DNA from: Pseudeuparius sepicola
Lineage: Eukaryota; Arthropoda; Insecta; Coleoptera; Anthribidae
Length of the DNA: 64,000 bases
Assembly: GCA_963920635.1 (NCBI GenBank)
Contig: OY987302.1
Location: 44,953,500 to 45,017,499, forward strand
Direction of reading: 5' to 3'
Position 1 is the first letter of the stretch. Every line of letters begins with the position of its first letter. Shown piece after piece: positions 11,684 to 24,069 of this stretch. The notes under the pieces are model-generated. The model was not told the origin of the DNA, ran no database searches, and worked only from the letters and a program-made list of their open reading frames with translations. The translations under genes were made by a program, and so were the position numbers.

Positions 11684-12866
11684 CTTAAATTCAGTGGCGT
11701 TCCTAGATGTTTGGCCGCCCGTCTGCAGAATATAATAAAAAATTTCTTTCAGGTTATAAAAACTAGGCTTTTCTATCTCTTGTAATTACTTACAAAAATT
11801 ATTAGGTAATTATAACAAAAATAATAATAGATATTCTCAAAAATATATATTTATAACAATAAAATACCACAGGCAATCAGTCTTATTATAATGAGTAATA
11901 TGTTTTGGGTCTGATAGAATTTCCAGACTGAAAGGAATGTTTCTCTAAAATAAAAAAATGTTTAAAATGAAATAAATAATTTTCTAAGAAAAAGAAACTA
12001 AAAACGTAAAAAGAATTAGGTTTACAAAGTAATAATACAACTGAAAATAAATATATTTTGCATCGGAAAAAAATACAGGTACCTGCTTGTAAAAATAAAT
12101 AAAACATTTTCTTCTAAAGGAAAGAAAAAATAAAATATTTCTAAAATATTGGGGTTATCCCTTAGGTACAAGGCACAAGATACAAGTTAAACGAATGGTA
12201 CTTTTCTGGCTGTAACACTGGCAAACTCTGATCACAATAAATATCACTGATATTCTATCAAGTAGGATACTTTCAATGGAAATTATTGCTAAATCGGTTA
12301 ATCTCTCCTGGCTCATAGAAGACCTTAGATAATTTTTTTATAATTTTTAATTTGGAAAATGATCTCTCCGCGGATGCTACGGTAACTGGCAAGCACAAAA
12401 GTATTCGGCGGAAAACTATTCGTGAGATCATTTTTGAACAAGTGCTCTAAAATAGTTCTTGGACTTGCAGTATATTTTGATGGAAGAAAGATATTTAAAT
12501 TTTTTAGCTCACTATACAGTATACAGGTCTGAAGCGTCGATATCCCCTACGAAATTTGAGGCCTATACCAACGTCACGTCGCGCCGCGCAGTTGCCACAG
12601 AGCAAAGACCAGAATAGAGGTAGTGCCGACTGCCGACGGCCGACCGACGCCGCCGACGGGTTACGGGTTCATATCAATATGGTGTTGTTGCATTGTTGAC
12701 GATATTCTTTTTGAGGGCGAATACAAGTAATGTAGGGACTTACTACCTTTTTTCTGAAAGAATATTTTTTCACGACGGATAGGGCGGCCTGTGGCCGCCC
12801 TTGGATTTGGCCGCCCGTCTGCGACGCAGACCGCTGCTGCCGGGTCAGCTCGCCCCTGCTTAAATT
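11684..12866 (-). mobile_element. hAT element relic with 8-bp TSD
   Basis: The element (11692-12858, 1167 bp) starts CAGTGGCGTTCC and ends ...CGCCCCTG, giving imperfect hAT-style termini. It is flanked by the perfect 8-bp duplication CTTAAATT (11684-11691 and 12859-12866). Both ends share a subterminal TTGGCCGCCCGTCTGC motif. It contains a C-terminal hAT transposase remnant on the minus strand, so it is an internally deleted copy. Confidence 0.85.
12190..12535 (-). pseudogene. hAT transposase C-terminal (dimerisation) fragment
   Basis: Reading the minus strand gives CLPVTVASAERSFSKLKIIK, the hallmark of the hAT C-terminal dimerisation domain. After one frameshift, LRSSMSQERLTDLAIISIE follows. 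Upstream in the same region is LKNLNIFLPSKYTASPRTIL-like sequence. The type resembles ZMYM1-like / '52 kDa repressor'-like hAT proteins. The DDE core and N-terminal zinc finger are missing, so it is not functional. Confidence 0.8.
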
Positions 12867-13009
12867 AATATACTTTCTAAGATTATTTCATTACGAGAGA
12901 ACCTCTGTAATTTAATGCAATTCAAATTTGAAGGTTGATGTGAATTATGATGGGAAATATTTTGCCCCCTTTAGAATGTATGGCACTGACATGTCACGTA
13001 AAATAAATT

Positions 13010-13400
13010 AATTTTTACTACTCCTATGCCAGTAACATACCTATTGAGTGACGGTTTAGGTTATGAGTAAGTTCATTGTTACGAACACTGATACGTAATG
13101 ACTGACACGTAATGACTGACACGTAATAAAAAAAATACGTATCTGTTCTTAATTAAAACGCAATTATCACGGGTGCCTTGTTAGCGCGGCATCCGCGTTA
13201 CCGTAGCAACTAACCAACATACTAATTGTTGCCTGACAGATAATCAGAAGAATACAAAACTCGAGTTGTAAGCTTATTACATACTCGTGGAATTACAGCA
13301 CTCGCCGCTGCGCGGCTCGTGCGCAACTTTTCGACTCATACGTAATAAGCTGTTTACAACTCTCGCTATGTAATATACTATTCTGGTCATTTCTGGTACC
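13010..13400 (+). repeat. Dispersed repeat family, copy A
   Basis: This copy closely matches 21296-21610 (copy B). Shared parts include TACTCCTATGCYAGTAACAT, repeats of TGACACGTAATGAC, and CACGGGTGCCTTGTTAGCGC. Its 3' end (AATAAGCTGTTTACAACTCT) also occurs at 34020. An internal inverted repeat (13260-13285 against 13350-13386) flanks a GC-rich tip. No coding capacity was seen; the family type is unknown. Confidence 0.7.
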
Positions 13401-15275
13401 GCTTTAGAATGTTATTTAGGAGATTTTTCCTTGTCGATTGGTCCATAAATCATCGCCAGGGAATTAAACTAGAGAATAAGTTCCAAAATTACTAAATTAT
13501 AGACTAATATTTATGTCCACAAATATTACGAAATTCGTTCAGCTCCCATTGTAATTCCATTATTTCAATTTGAATTGTCAAATAAATTCTTGGATTAATG
13601 AGCGCAGGTGTCCGTGTTTTTCTCAGTTTTGCTGCCGATTCTGACCCATTGTGCCTGCATATTGAAGGAAGATAGCATCCGAATTTAAATCAGTTTATTC
13701 CAACTCCTGTTGTAAGGTTAACCTCCAACAACTACTGTTGATTATTGTGCCATATTACTCTTAGTTTAAATAAACGTTTCAAATCGTGTAGAGTGTTTGG
13801 CTGCAGGCTCTATTCTTATACTAAGGGGAACTTTATTTTGTGAAAGCTGCTTGGAAAGCTCCCTAGCCACATACCACCAAACCAAAAAATGAACCTCAGC
13901 CCCTATAAAACATGCGTTGTACTGTTATAGTGTGGAGAGCACATTATTGTTTTATCATTCCTCAGGATGCTACCCAATCAAGTGCCTACCACAATACTCT
14001 TTTTTTTTTAAAATTTGTTAATTTAAACCTTATACTTATGTACCTACTTCAGTCTCAGAATAAGTATGTGAAAACAACAATCAACTTTTATTTTTATCGG
14101 AATTTCAACATATATATCAAGTGATAAAACGTAGTAAGTAAGAAAGCATAGTGCAGTGATGATAATTAATTTTGCTCTAACCTGTTCACACATTCTCGTT
14201 GCACTTAAGTATCAAATTTAATACAGTTTCCTTAAAAGCTTTCAAGGTGCATCTAAAATATCAATAAAGCAACCCCTAACCGACTAAAAGCCGAAAAGAG
14301 CATAATAATATCGTGTTTTATTCAATTACTTCGGCGCGGAGCATACGAAAGACTAAGAGCTATACAGTAAATGTGCAGAACCGTCTAAGATTGAATTATT
14401 TTAAAGGGCAAATTGAAAGAGAGACAAACTGCAGAGACAGAAAATATCCTTTCTGGAGGTTTTAATTCGGTAATGGATATTATTTAATGACAGCGTGGCA
14501 TTGTAGTTTAGGTAGAAATTACTTAGGTACCATCTGTAACTTATCCCATCCAGATCCAGAGCATTTTCAACTACAAGCTTCTATTATATAATAATGTATG
14601 TAATATATGAGGTGTTAAAGTTGAAATTTTAAAAATTTTTGATTGATGTAATGTGTGTATGTTGATCTTTGAAGCCCTTACACGTTTCTTTTTTAATTTG
14701 GAAAATTCAAAATTTCCAGCAACTTCGTCATTCGCGGACTTCGCAACTAAAGCAATAGCCCTAAGTGGAATATTCTCAAGATAGAGATATTTTTGGAACC
14801 TCAAATTCATTTGATACAACAAAATGAAACATACTTTCGCACTTCAGAACACAATTAGGCAGCAATGATTTTACGTAGCGACGAAAAATAATACTTATGC
14901 AAAAGTCGGCAGGTTTTAGATTAGAATTATTGGTGTTTTTCCAGTGTCTCACTATTTATGCCCGTCAGTATTGCGATTTATTTGTGTAATGGAGGCTTGG
15001 TATTCCTAAGTAGTTATTTTTTTTGAATAAAGGACCCCAAGAAGGAGCAAATTTGGGCTTAACGCTCGACCGGGACAGTCTCTGCATACGGCGGGATGCC
15101 GTTTCCGTTTTTACAGTGGCGCGCACCTTCGAGTTGTTTCGACAAACTATTCGAGGCAGAAATCCTCATTTTTACAAAATACAGGCCAACAATTATAAGG
15201 CACGTTTATATCTTTAAGTTTAGGAATCCTTGATAATACAGCAATTAAAATTTTGAATTGCCAATTATGAAGAAG
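13401..15275. other. AT-rich sequence, nothing recognised
   Basis: No gene or repeat was recognised. A modestly GC-rich unique patch lies at 15030-15200, covered by a 64-codon open frame without family features. Confidence 0.4.
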
Positions 15276-15456
15276 TATAGGTACATAGGCGCCGACTTCT
15301 CAAAATGTTATTTAAAAAAAACATTTTTTTATTTATACATATAAAATAAATGTACATAACAAAAAACGAACAGTTATCACCTTGATGATTAAAAAAACAA
15401 AACGTAAATAGAATCAAATAAAATAATGGTATTTCTATAAAAAAAGGCCTCGTTTG

Positions 15457-15567
15457 AAAATTCAGCGGACTCTCATCCCGATTAATCAGCTGGATACTTC
15501 CTCTAAAGGGAAACAAATGAGAGGGAGATATCAGCTGATTCATCCGGATAAGAGTCCGCTGAATTTT
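15457..15567. repeat. 111-bp palindromic MITE
   Basis: Its arms of about 35 bp, beginning AAAATTCAGCGGACTCTYAT, are inverted at both ends. An inner pair of AATCAGCTG/CAGCTGATT motifs is also present. The element is small and non-coding. An A-rich simple repeat follows at 15581-15609. Confidence 0.75.
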
Positions 15568-15720
15568 AAGACGCGGTCTTTAAACAAAAACAAAACAAAA
15601 ACAAAAAACGACTAGTTACCTTACTTTGGGCAAATAACGCAAAAGTGTTTAGTCTTATGGACGATTTTTTTATAAACTCATCCGGCTTATGAGGTCTACT
15701 AATTCTTTATACAGTGGGAT

Positions 15721-16536
15721 TTTTTTTAATTAATTGCACAACGAAAATACAAATATTCCCGAAAGTTGGTGCATGTTCGATAATCATATTACTCGCACTG
15801 AGAATGGTTGCAAGGCAAACAGCATACAGGGTAGGTAAAAAAGAATAAAAATTCTACAAGAGTAAAGTACCGTTATTTCAGAAGATTCAGCAAAATAATA
15901 TTAAGAAAAGTTGTCTAGAATTAAAAGTTATGCCTACATACCAACACAAGGCCTCCTAAGAAAAATTAAAAAAAAAAAACATTAATAATTTCCGAGATAA
16001 TTTCCTAAAAAAATGTTTTAATATTCACCCTATACAATTTCATAAATCAATCAAAATTAAATCAATTTCGCATAACTTTGTTTAAATTCAAGCATTAGAT
16101 TTTTAATTTTTTAGGGAATCACAAACTTCGTGTTTGTTGCAACGATATTAAACAAAACTTTAAAATTTTCTCAAAAATTCTTCTGAACAAGGTAAAAAAT
16201 TAGTAATGATAATGTGTAGGTATATTAAAAAACTCATTTAAGGTGAAAATTTTAAATATTTAATAAAAAACTGGAAATTCATTGACGAAAATATTTCTTT
16301 CTTAGGATGCTATGTTTTGGTGTTAGGCATTTCTTTAAATTCTAAACAACTTTTCTTAATAACTTTTTGCTGATTTGTTTAAATAATATATACTCTTCTA
16401 CAATTTTTATATTTGTTTACCTACCCGGTATGCTGTTTAACTTGCAACGATTCTAACTGCACCTAATATGATTATTGAACATGCATCAACTTTCGGCAAT
16501 ATCTGTATTTTGGTTGTGCAATTATTAAAAAAGTCC
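15721..16536. repeat. Foldback repeat, arms of about 270 bp, diverged
   Basis: The left arm (15721-16000) is repeated in reverse complement at about 16250-16536, with substitutions throughout. Shared blocks include TTGCACAACSAAAATACA, GCATGTTCRATAATCATATT, ACAGCATACMGGGTAGGTAA and AAGAAAAGTTGTYTAGAATT. The block around 15850-15960 recurs at 27540-27650. The arm divergence indicates an old insertion. Confidence 0.75.
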
Positions 16537-16683
16537 CATATTATGTTGCACACTTAAATGACCACACTGTAAATATTTAAAAGCATAGTATATCATTCAG
16601 CCTTTTCTGACTCATTGTTGATCTTAAATATGATTGTCACCTTGTCAGCTTTGCTTGAGCTTCCAACAACTGGCCAAAGTTTT

Positions 16684-16770
16684 GGCCGGGTGCTCCGCTC
16701 CCAGCCAAATTTTTGGCCGGGTGCTCCGCTCCCAGCCAAATTTTTGGCCGGGTGCTCGAGCCCCGGAGCA
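16684..16770 (+). repeat. 31-bp tandem repeat, about 2.5 copies
   Basis: GGCCGGGTGCTCCGCTCCCA begins at 16684, 16715 and 16746 with a constant 31-bp period. The last copy is truncated into GGTGCTCGAG. It lies in the subterminal region of the hAT-like element. Confidence 0.9.
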
Positions 16771-16799
16771 CCCGCGGAATCGGCGCCTATGAGTAGGTA

Positions 16800-17449
16800 C
16801 CTACACTAACGCCTATTCCACTTTGGTGCATGGCCTCAAAAGTTAATTTAAATTACAAAACTACTTACCGATGGATTATTATCCTTAAACAGTTTAGTTT
16901 TGGCGGTTAGGAAAGTGACACAAGCCGCACAGTAGCGAAGCATAATAACTCGAAAAAGAATCTAAATACCACATACTGACACCTATCACCGTGTCAGATA
17001 TTAAAATATTGTGTCAAAACTTGGTTACTACTCATAGGGCGATTTCCGTCTCACGTATTTTATAATACACATACTTAGAGCTTTGACTCCTTCAAAAAGT
17101 TATTTACGCTGCAAGATGCGTAAGTGTATTTTTTTGGAAGAGGAGGTTGTTTAAGAGCCGAGGCAACATATTATGGCGTTTGCTCGGTCCTCAAAAGTAC
17201 CTCCAAAGCCAATTAAGGCCTTATGTATCCTGCTACCGACAATTTAAAAATTTTACCTTCAACTAAACTTAAATAAAGTATAGAGACAATAAAGTAAGTC
17301 AAGAAAAGTTGGCTTCATATGGGATTTGAGCCACCGACCAACAGGACTGTTGTGGACCGGTTGCACCTTGTTCTTCACTAATTTTTGAAACTATGATCTT
17401 AAAAATAGTTCTGGGAACTAACGGTTTGGTGTCATTAACTGAAGTACTC
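16800..17449. other. No recognisable gene
   Basis: AT-rich sequence. A weak B-box-like word (minus strand of 17310-17345) is not enough to call a tRNA or SINE. Confidence 0.4.
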
Positions 17450-17910
17450 TACTTTGGAGCTATAACACAATCGGTATTCACCCAAAATCCCCCATTCCGA
17501 AAATCAACACCGCCGTACTTGTTGCGGGTCCTTCGCAAAAAAAAACCGCCCGAGCATCGACAGTGGTTGGCGCCGTTGTTTCGCCGAGGGCTGGTGATTT
17601 ATTCGGGATCGGGCGCGCATTTGAATAAATCCGGGGGTGGCCCGGAGCCGACAAAAACAACTCCGGGGGGGCCGGTCGGCTTTAAAGCACACGCATCAAT
17701 ATACGCCACTTGCAAGCAGCGTTGACGCCGCCGAGATGGGTCCCGCCCTTGGCCAGCGGCGGCCGAATACATTACCGCCCTGCCGAAATTGAATAATAAA
17801 AGGGGATTTGCGATGGCAGGTTTTGCGCTTCCACGTATTATTATCATGGGCGCCGTTACGTAGGGCCAAGTGGGGCCGGCCGCCCCCCTCCCTGGAATTT
17901 TGGGCGCAAA
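17450..17910. other. GC-rich island, half of a duplicated block
   Basis: This is a strongly GC-rich unique block. Two parts of it (17684-17745 and 17780-17815) recur in order at 41969-42030 and 42099-42140. Shared words are GCATCAATANNCGCCACTTG, CAGCGTTGAYGC and GATGGCAGG. Open frames here lie on both strands and overlap each other, which suggests composition rather than coding. It could be a conserved non-coding element or an old repeat. Confidence 0.4.
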
Positions 17911-18319
17911 TAAAAAAATTCATAGTGTTCATATACAAAATGCAGAATATACAACATTGTCTACGCCTACGGTGCATTTTAGTAAACAAACACCTCCGCT
18001 TCTTTATATACCCGCTTTAAAAAACAATGATTTTTATGGGTTCCCACCAAAACAAATTTCTATTGGTGACACTGGTTCTATAGAATAAGAAAAAGGAGTA
18101 TACCTTTCTTGGCTACAAAAATGATTATGGGCCCACAGTTAACTAAGAAAAGGGCATTTGCTATTATGTGATATTTTGCGCTATCATTCGATGTAAGTAT
18201 AGCACATAATTATCTTTGGCTTCGAATTTTTTTTTGTTAATTTATACTGTTTTGAGTTCAATATTTGAACAATAATTGTCGCCAGCGCCGAAATTTTTTC
18301 CACAAAAATTCAATTAAAT

Positions 18320-19380
18320 TATTTTTCTTGAAATCGGCAGTGATGTGTCCCAAAATCGTCATTAAAAGCTCAGAATTAGTGTACGATTTTTTCAATAAGT
18401 GGGCCTTGAGCCCTTGACGAGATGTAAACTTCAAACGTCAGACAAGGAGCCATCGCCCATCAAAAGTGACCAAATATTAAGGCCCATTTAACTTTTGGTA
18501 CACATTGCGAAATTGTTACCTATATATAGCAGCGCAATCTTTCAGTATAAATATTTTAGTAGGTTTGAATATCAATAGATTTGTTATGGAGGCTGCACAA
18601 CAAGCAGCAGTTTGGTTTTTCTGTTCGAAAACGCCGTGTCTCGTCATACTTGACCTAGGTAGAGCGATCGTCAAAGTCAAGCAACACCGCGCGCAGTTGG
18701 TTCATGGACGGGTGATCCCGTATGATTATTTTCTTGCCTTATAAAACATCGTAGTTCCGATTAAAAAAAAAAAGTTATTTATGTACCAAGGCACTGAAGT
18801 TCAACTTTTTATGACTCATGTGGAATTTAGTTGCCGAGACCTCTGGCCGAAGCAAATAAACCACATGAGTCATAAAAATAACTTCAGTGCCGAGGTACAT
18901 ATTATATATTTTTTTGAAATCGGGAAAAAAATGTTTTATTAGGCAAGAAAATAATAATAAGGGATCACCCATCCATGAACCGACTACGCGCGGCGTTGCT
19001 TGACTTTGACGATCGCTCTACCTAGGTCAAGTATATGACAAAAGGCTTTGAACAGAAAAACCAAACTGCTGCTTGTTGTGCAGCCTCCATAATAAATTTA
19101 TTGATATTCAAACCTACTAAAATATTTATACTGATAGATTGCGCTGCGATAGGTAACAATTTCGCAATGTGTACGAATAGTTAAATGGGCCTTTATTGGC
19201 CGGGTTTTGAATATTTGGTCACTTTTGACGGGCGATCGCTCCCCGTCTGACGTTTGATGTTTACATCTCGCCAAGGCCAACTTATTGAAAAAATCGTACA
19301 ATAATGGGATACTTCAGTGCCGATTTCTAAGCTTTTAATGACGATTTTGGGACACTTTACTGCCGATTTCAAGAAAAATA
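18320..19380. repeat. Large diverged palindrome with a MITE at its centre
   Basis: The left arm (18320-18770) and right arm (about 18905-19378) are reverse complements with substitutions. They share CTTGAAATCGGCAGTGATG-like ends, GTAGGTTTGAATATCAATA and GTCAAAGTCAAGCAACRCCG. A 120-bp MITE occupies the centre (18778-18897) and a second copy abuts the right end. The open frames inside are mirror images of each other and not genes. Confidence 0.75.
18778..18897. mobile_element. 120-bp palindromic MITE, copy 1
   Basis: Inverted ends ATGTACCAAGGCACTGAAGT and ACTTCAGTGCCGAGGTACAT enclose ATGACTCATGTGG/CCACATGAGTCAT arms and a small GCC/GGC-rich core. A second copy lies at 19386-19506. Confidence 0.75.
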
Positions 19381-19385
19381 TAATA

Positions 19386-19506
19386 TGTACCTCGGCCCTG
19401 AAGTTCTTTTTATGACTCATGTGGTTTATTTGCCTCGGCCAGAGGCCTCGGCAACTAAATTCCAAATGAGTCATAAAAAGTTTAACTTCAGTGCCTTGGT
19501 ACATAA
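19386..19506. mobile_element. 120-bp palindromic MITE, copy 2
   Basis: Same family as 18778-18897 but in the opposite orientation: ATGTACCTCGGCCCTGAAGT...ACTTCAGTGCCTTGGTACAT, with TGACTCATGTGG arms. A poly-C tract follows at about 19540-19550. Confidence 0.75.
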
Positions 19507-20253
19507 ATAAAATAACTATTCCTATTAAAGTTTAGTCCCCCCCCCCCTCCTTAGCCCCCCTGACATGACTTAACGGCGCCCATGATTATTATGACTTGCT
19601 GATGATGCTGCCAAATTTGGCAAACTTTTGAAAAACATACGAACTTTTCTATTGACTACTTTGTAAACACAACGGCCATTTGTTTCCAATGAGAATTTTG
19701 GGTCGACGAAAAAAAATGGCGTAATTTCTTATTGAACGGTTTAAGAATGATGCCATAGTTTTGTCAACTGATGTTGATATAGACTGACTAACTAATTTTC
19801 CATTTGCCACTGGTAGTCAAATGTAAGGGTAAGGGAAAAGGGTGGAAGAGCGACATCGCAAGCCAAATTTCTTTCCGATTTTCGACGTTTTAGAACATGA
19901 TAGTTCCTAAATTATTCTCCCGAATTCTCAGGCAAAAATTTCCGAGATCCAATCTAACCCAATTTTATATTTTAGTGGGACAACTTATTTTTTCTACTAA
20001 AGGTTAGCGCCTGAATTCTCCTAAATTTCCCACTAAAAACCGCAACTCAACTCATAATCTTATGTTTTAGTGAAACAAATGTTTTTCTACTAAAGTCCAA
20101 GATATATGTTAGCGCCTCTAAGCCAATGGTTATTCCACAAAACCCTGTGAGATTTCTAAGCCAGATTTGTTCAGACTTGTTTGGCTAGAACTCTCATAGG
20201 ATATTTACTCCTGGGAAAATCAATAGGTATTTTACGAATTTCAACTATTAATA
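19507..20253. other. No recognisable gene
   Basis: AT-rich, apart from a poly-C run near 19540. No repeat or gene was recognised. Confidence 0.4.
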
Positions 20254-20477
20254 TACAGGGTGGCTTATATAAGTGGCTCACTCAAAATAGTTCGGCTAAT
20301 TTTTGACAAAAAAAATCAGATAATTTAATATTGGCCCCAAGAGAGCCCAAAATTAGTCATGGCTAATATTTAAAAAATGGTACAATAGTTGTATTCTCGC
20401 AGTTTTTCTTTATCTGAAAAATATACCCGAGGAATCGTTCTCTGAAATGTCAGACACTTATTAAAAAGCACCCTGCA
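20254..20477. mobile_element. 220-bp Tc1/mariner-type MITE
   Basis: The element starts CAGGGTGGCTTATATAAGTG (20256) and ends CACTTATTAAAAAGCACCCTG (through 20475). TA flanks the left end and CA, probably a mutated TA, flanks the right. It is non-coding. Confidence 0.6.
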
Positions 20478-21295
20478 TATTAAGTAGTGCAAGGTGTCCC
20501 ATTAATAATAATGGTACAATGGTATAATTATATTTTGTGCCAAAATAATATTATGATTCAGCTTAACAACTATGGGTCAAATCTCAATAGTTACTGATAT
20601 ACAGGGCGTTGTAGTTCTCCTTTTGAAATAGAATTATGGCTACATCTCCCAAAATAATTAAGCTGCTGTGTTTTTAGGATGGAGAATAAGCTGAATATGT
20701 CAATTTCTTCATAACTCATAGAGAGCGCCACTTGAGCCGTTTTTGGATCGTGCTTTTGTTCGTAACTTTTTTAGGTTATTTTTGACACTGCATTTCCATA
20801 ATTTTTGTGCATTTATTTATTTTCAACAAGTGTATACTTGTTTCATAACGATAAAAATAACCACTTTTCTTGAAATTGGCAAAATTTGTCCCAAAACAAC
20901 TTTTAACTAGAACATTAGATAATAATAATATGTACATACCTACTGATATTGAATTATATATGAATTGAGCATTTAACAGCAATTTACATAGGAGTGTCAA
21001 GTTTGCTTGCTTGTAGTGGGTCATGTTCTCAAATCACTATGCAGCGTCTCCGTTCAGTTGCATCCGGTATTACAGTAGTTAACATGCAAGGGACGCTCGC
21101 TTATTGAATTCTCCTCTCCTGAAATGGAATAATTTTCGAATAGCAAGTGTAAAGTTTGAACGAGGTGAAGTGTATAACATGGTATTAGAGTGGCTCTGCG
21201 CGGTTATCGAACATTGAACAAAATAAAAGTTTTAAATATCTACCTGTTTAAAAATATGTATATTAATTTTTAAGTGTTCCACATGTAATATTTTT
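20478..21295. other. No recognisable gene
   Basis: AT-rich sequence. A solitary TATACAGGGCG end-like motif lies at about 20600, without an identified partner. Confidence 0.35.
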
Positions 21296-21655
21296 TTTCT
21301 ACTCCTATGCTAGTAACATACCTATTAAGTGACAGTTTAGGTTATAAGTAAGACCATTGTTACGAAAACTGACACGTAATGACTGACACGTAATAACTGA
21401 CAAGTAATAAAAAAAATTACGTATATGTTCTTAATTAAAACGCAATTATCACGGGTGCCTTGTTAGCGCAGCATCCGCGTCACCATAGCAACTAACCAAC
21501 ATGCTAATTGTTGCCTGTCATATAATCAGAAGTATATATCTATTATAATAGTTTTTCTTTCGTCGAAGAAAAAATATAATACGAAACTCGAGTAAGCTTA
21601 TTACATACTTTACATAGCTTTACATAGCTTTTGCTTATGGCGGAATTTCTATATA
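21296..21655 (+). repeat. Dispersed repeat family, copy B
   Basis: Long near-identity to copy A (13015-13265). The 3' part differs and ends in GCTTTTGCTTATGGCGGAAT. That block is found in reverse complement at 33983-34008 beside the family's other end. Confidence 0.65.
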
Positions 21656-21806
21656 TTAATAGATTTAGTTGCTTGTGTCGGCCTCTAAGGACCAAATCTA
21701 AAACTAACGGAGATTTGATTCACAAGGCGCCACCTATTATCAAAATCAAAAACCTTAGCGCTTCTTACTCGATCTCGTTTAGAAACCTGTCACGCTACGC
21801 AGATCC

Positions 21807-21850
21807 CATACGGCACAGAATAGCCACCGTTGGCTATTCTGTGCATACGG
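21807..21850. mobile_element. 30-bp micro-palindrome with 7-bp TSD, copy 1
   Basis: The 30-bp unit 21814-21843 forms a 13-bp perfect stem (CACAGAATAGCCA / TGGCTATTCTGTG) with a 4-base loop. Identical 7-mers CATACGG flank it (21807-21813 and 21844-21850). Three other CACAGA...TCTGTG units with different 7-mers occur in this window. Confidence 0.75.
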
Positions 21851-22289
21851 TGTATATTCGCAGACTTATCGATCGGCAGTGACGTCACTGGAGCCCTGAG
21901 CCGGGTTGTTGACACAGCCGACCAGAGTAATAAAAACGGTTGAAAACGATTTTTTCTATAGTTTTTGTATCGATCGCTGAGTCATCACCAAAGAACATTG
22001 TTCTCTGTCATCACCATGCCTCGCAAGGTCATTATATATTCTTCCCTAGCTAGGTCGACGCATTATATTACAAATGAATTTTAGGTGTTGAAAATAATTA
22101 CGGAAACAATAATTATAATAAAGTTTATTCAGATATTTACAATTATATACCTAGCTATATACCTTGGAATTGAAAACATTTTAAATAATAAACTAAAATA
22201 ATCCTCAAGAAAAATTTGCTTGTGCATGCTTTCGTTGATTGAGGATTCCTTCCTCCATCGACGAGGCTTTTAATGAGGATAAGATCACA
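21851..22289. other. No recognisable gene
   Basis: Mixed-composition sequence. A short palindromic word (GATTGAGGATTCCTTCCTCC near 22238) has a relative at 33828. Nothing else was recognised. Confidence 0.35.
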
Positions 22290-24069
22290 GACCTATACAG
22301 GATGTCTATTAAAGGGGAGCCAGTCAAGAATATCTTGATAAATATGCATTTTTCGGTTTCGGACAACTTTCTTTGAAAGAAAAGATTGCTTTTTTGATAG
22401 TCTAACTTTATGCAAAAGCATATTCGAGAATTACGGCCTATACTTCCGAGATAATTTTGAAAAACCTTTGTAAAAACCGCCTTGTTTTAAGAGTTACCGA
22501 AAAAATTCTTAATGACGTTTGTGGGCAAAACTGACTGCTTTCAGTTTACTTTATTAGAATTTGGAAAAAGGCCACCGTTTATAGCACTAAAAAAAAACTC
22601 AGCTGGCATGCTAGAAAATTTTAAAACTGTCCGAGATAGTTTTACCTTTACCACATTATAAACAATACCTTTACCAATACCTCCTGAGAAATTTCCAAGA
22701 TTTGAAAAATAGTAGTTATGTTGTGAAATATAGCGTTGATTTCCATCGACGAATGTAGGTATACAGGGTGAGTTTTTTTCGATGCCCACTATGGGGATCT
22801 CGGAAACTAGCAGAGCTAGAACAAAGGTTAAATGGGAAAAGAATTGCGGTTTTGAATGCTCCATCTAATGCCTCCTTTTAAAAATTTTAAAAAGTTCATG
22901 GCTCACTAGATATTTTGAAAAGAGTGTTTTTTGCTATTTTTCATAGGATCTCTGTAGCTCCGTTATTTCTGATTATACAGAAAAACTCTAGAGACAAAAA
23001 TTGTAGATAATTTTGGGCTTAATAAGATAATCTTATCCATTTTTTTATGTTGTTTCTGATTTTTGAGATATGACATAAACTTGTGTTTTTTTTTAATGTA
23101 AATCATAGTTGGCTAAGGCCTTATAAAATCGGCTATTTTTTGAGCTTTCCAAAGATATAATACTCGACATAGTTATTATAAAAAATAAAAGAGCTATGGC
23201 TATTCTGATTTTTTCAAAATTTTCACATAGTCAGCCATGGAATATTTTCATAATTACATTCTATTTTATAATTAGACATTCTTCAAACTTCCTAATATTT
23301 TGTTTTTAGCTGGTATCAAAATGTAACAAAATAAAACAAAAATTAAAAAACTCAAATTCAAATTATTATTATTTTAAAAGGTCACCTTTTAAAATAAAAA
23401 AGGTGTTCAAACAATCTATCATTATTATTTACGCAAATATTGCATCTTTTTAAAACTGAATTTGTCGCCTTTCTTAGAGAGCGCCTGTCAATACTGGCAA
23501 TTGCTTCTAAAACAGCTGCTCTTAATTCAACAATGGACAAGTATACTTAGGAATGAAAAATAATTTTTTGCCTTGGAATTTGTAAAACATGTCTAGATAA
23601 TCACGAAACCCAACCAACAGATTTTTTTTCCCATTAGTTTGCTCAAAAATTGAAAAAAACGGTCGCAAAAGTAGGGAATGTGACGTCACGATCCCTAATT
23701 TCAATAAGTACCTGCTATTTTCTTAGTACTTATTTCGTCTTTTTTTATATAACCAAGCATTCCCAGGCAAATTATTAGATTCAGTTTGTATGCGCCTGAT
23801 GAGAAATAATCAAATTTCGTAGCATTTCAATGAAATATTTGGATTTTACTGATCCCATTCTGAACTTATTAGATGCCCCCTATAAAATATGACAGATGAC
23901 ATATTACTCAATGCTTTAAAGAAAACCGTCGGCAACGCCGCACTTTGCATATAACCTCACTTTCGCCGGCGGAACGCGGAAACCAAGGTTAATAACCTTA
24001 GTGAAAACTACATAAATTCTATTCTCAGTTTTAAAAGAATCTTGCTGTGAATACTTTATTTTTTCGGTT

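Larger units (their letters stand above)
15276..16799. mobile_element. Composite hAT-like non-autonomous element
   Basis: The termini CATAGGCGCCGA (15284) and TCGGCGCCTATG (ending 16791) are inverted. The flanking 8-mers TATAGGTA and AGTAGGTA match at six of eight positions, which would suit an old hAT 8-bp duplication. The 3' subterminal part holds a 31-bp tandem repeat and a GTGCTCGAGCCCCGGAGCAC inverted motif. Two other palindromes are nested inside (15457-15567 and 15721-16536). No transposase remains. Confidence 0.5.

Noticed and set aside
17393..17989. Cluster of overlapping open frames on both strands
   Set aside because: Simultaneous long frames in several phases are expected in a GC-rich island among AT-rich DNA. 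No domain was seen.
22290..22760. TACAGGATGTCTATTAAAGG as the left end of another mariner MITE
   Set aside because: The motif looks like a terminus, but no convincing inverted partner was found before the next element starts at 22764.
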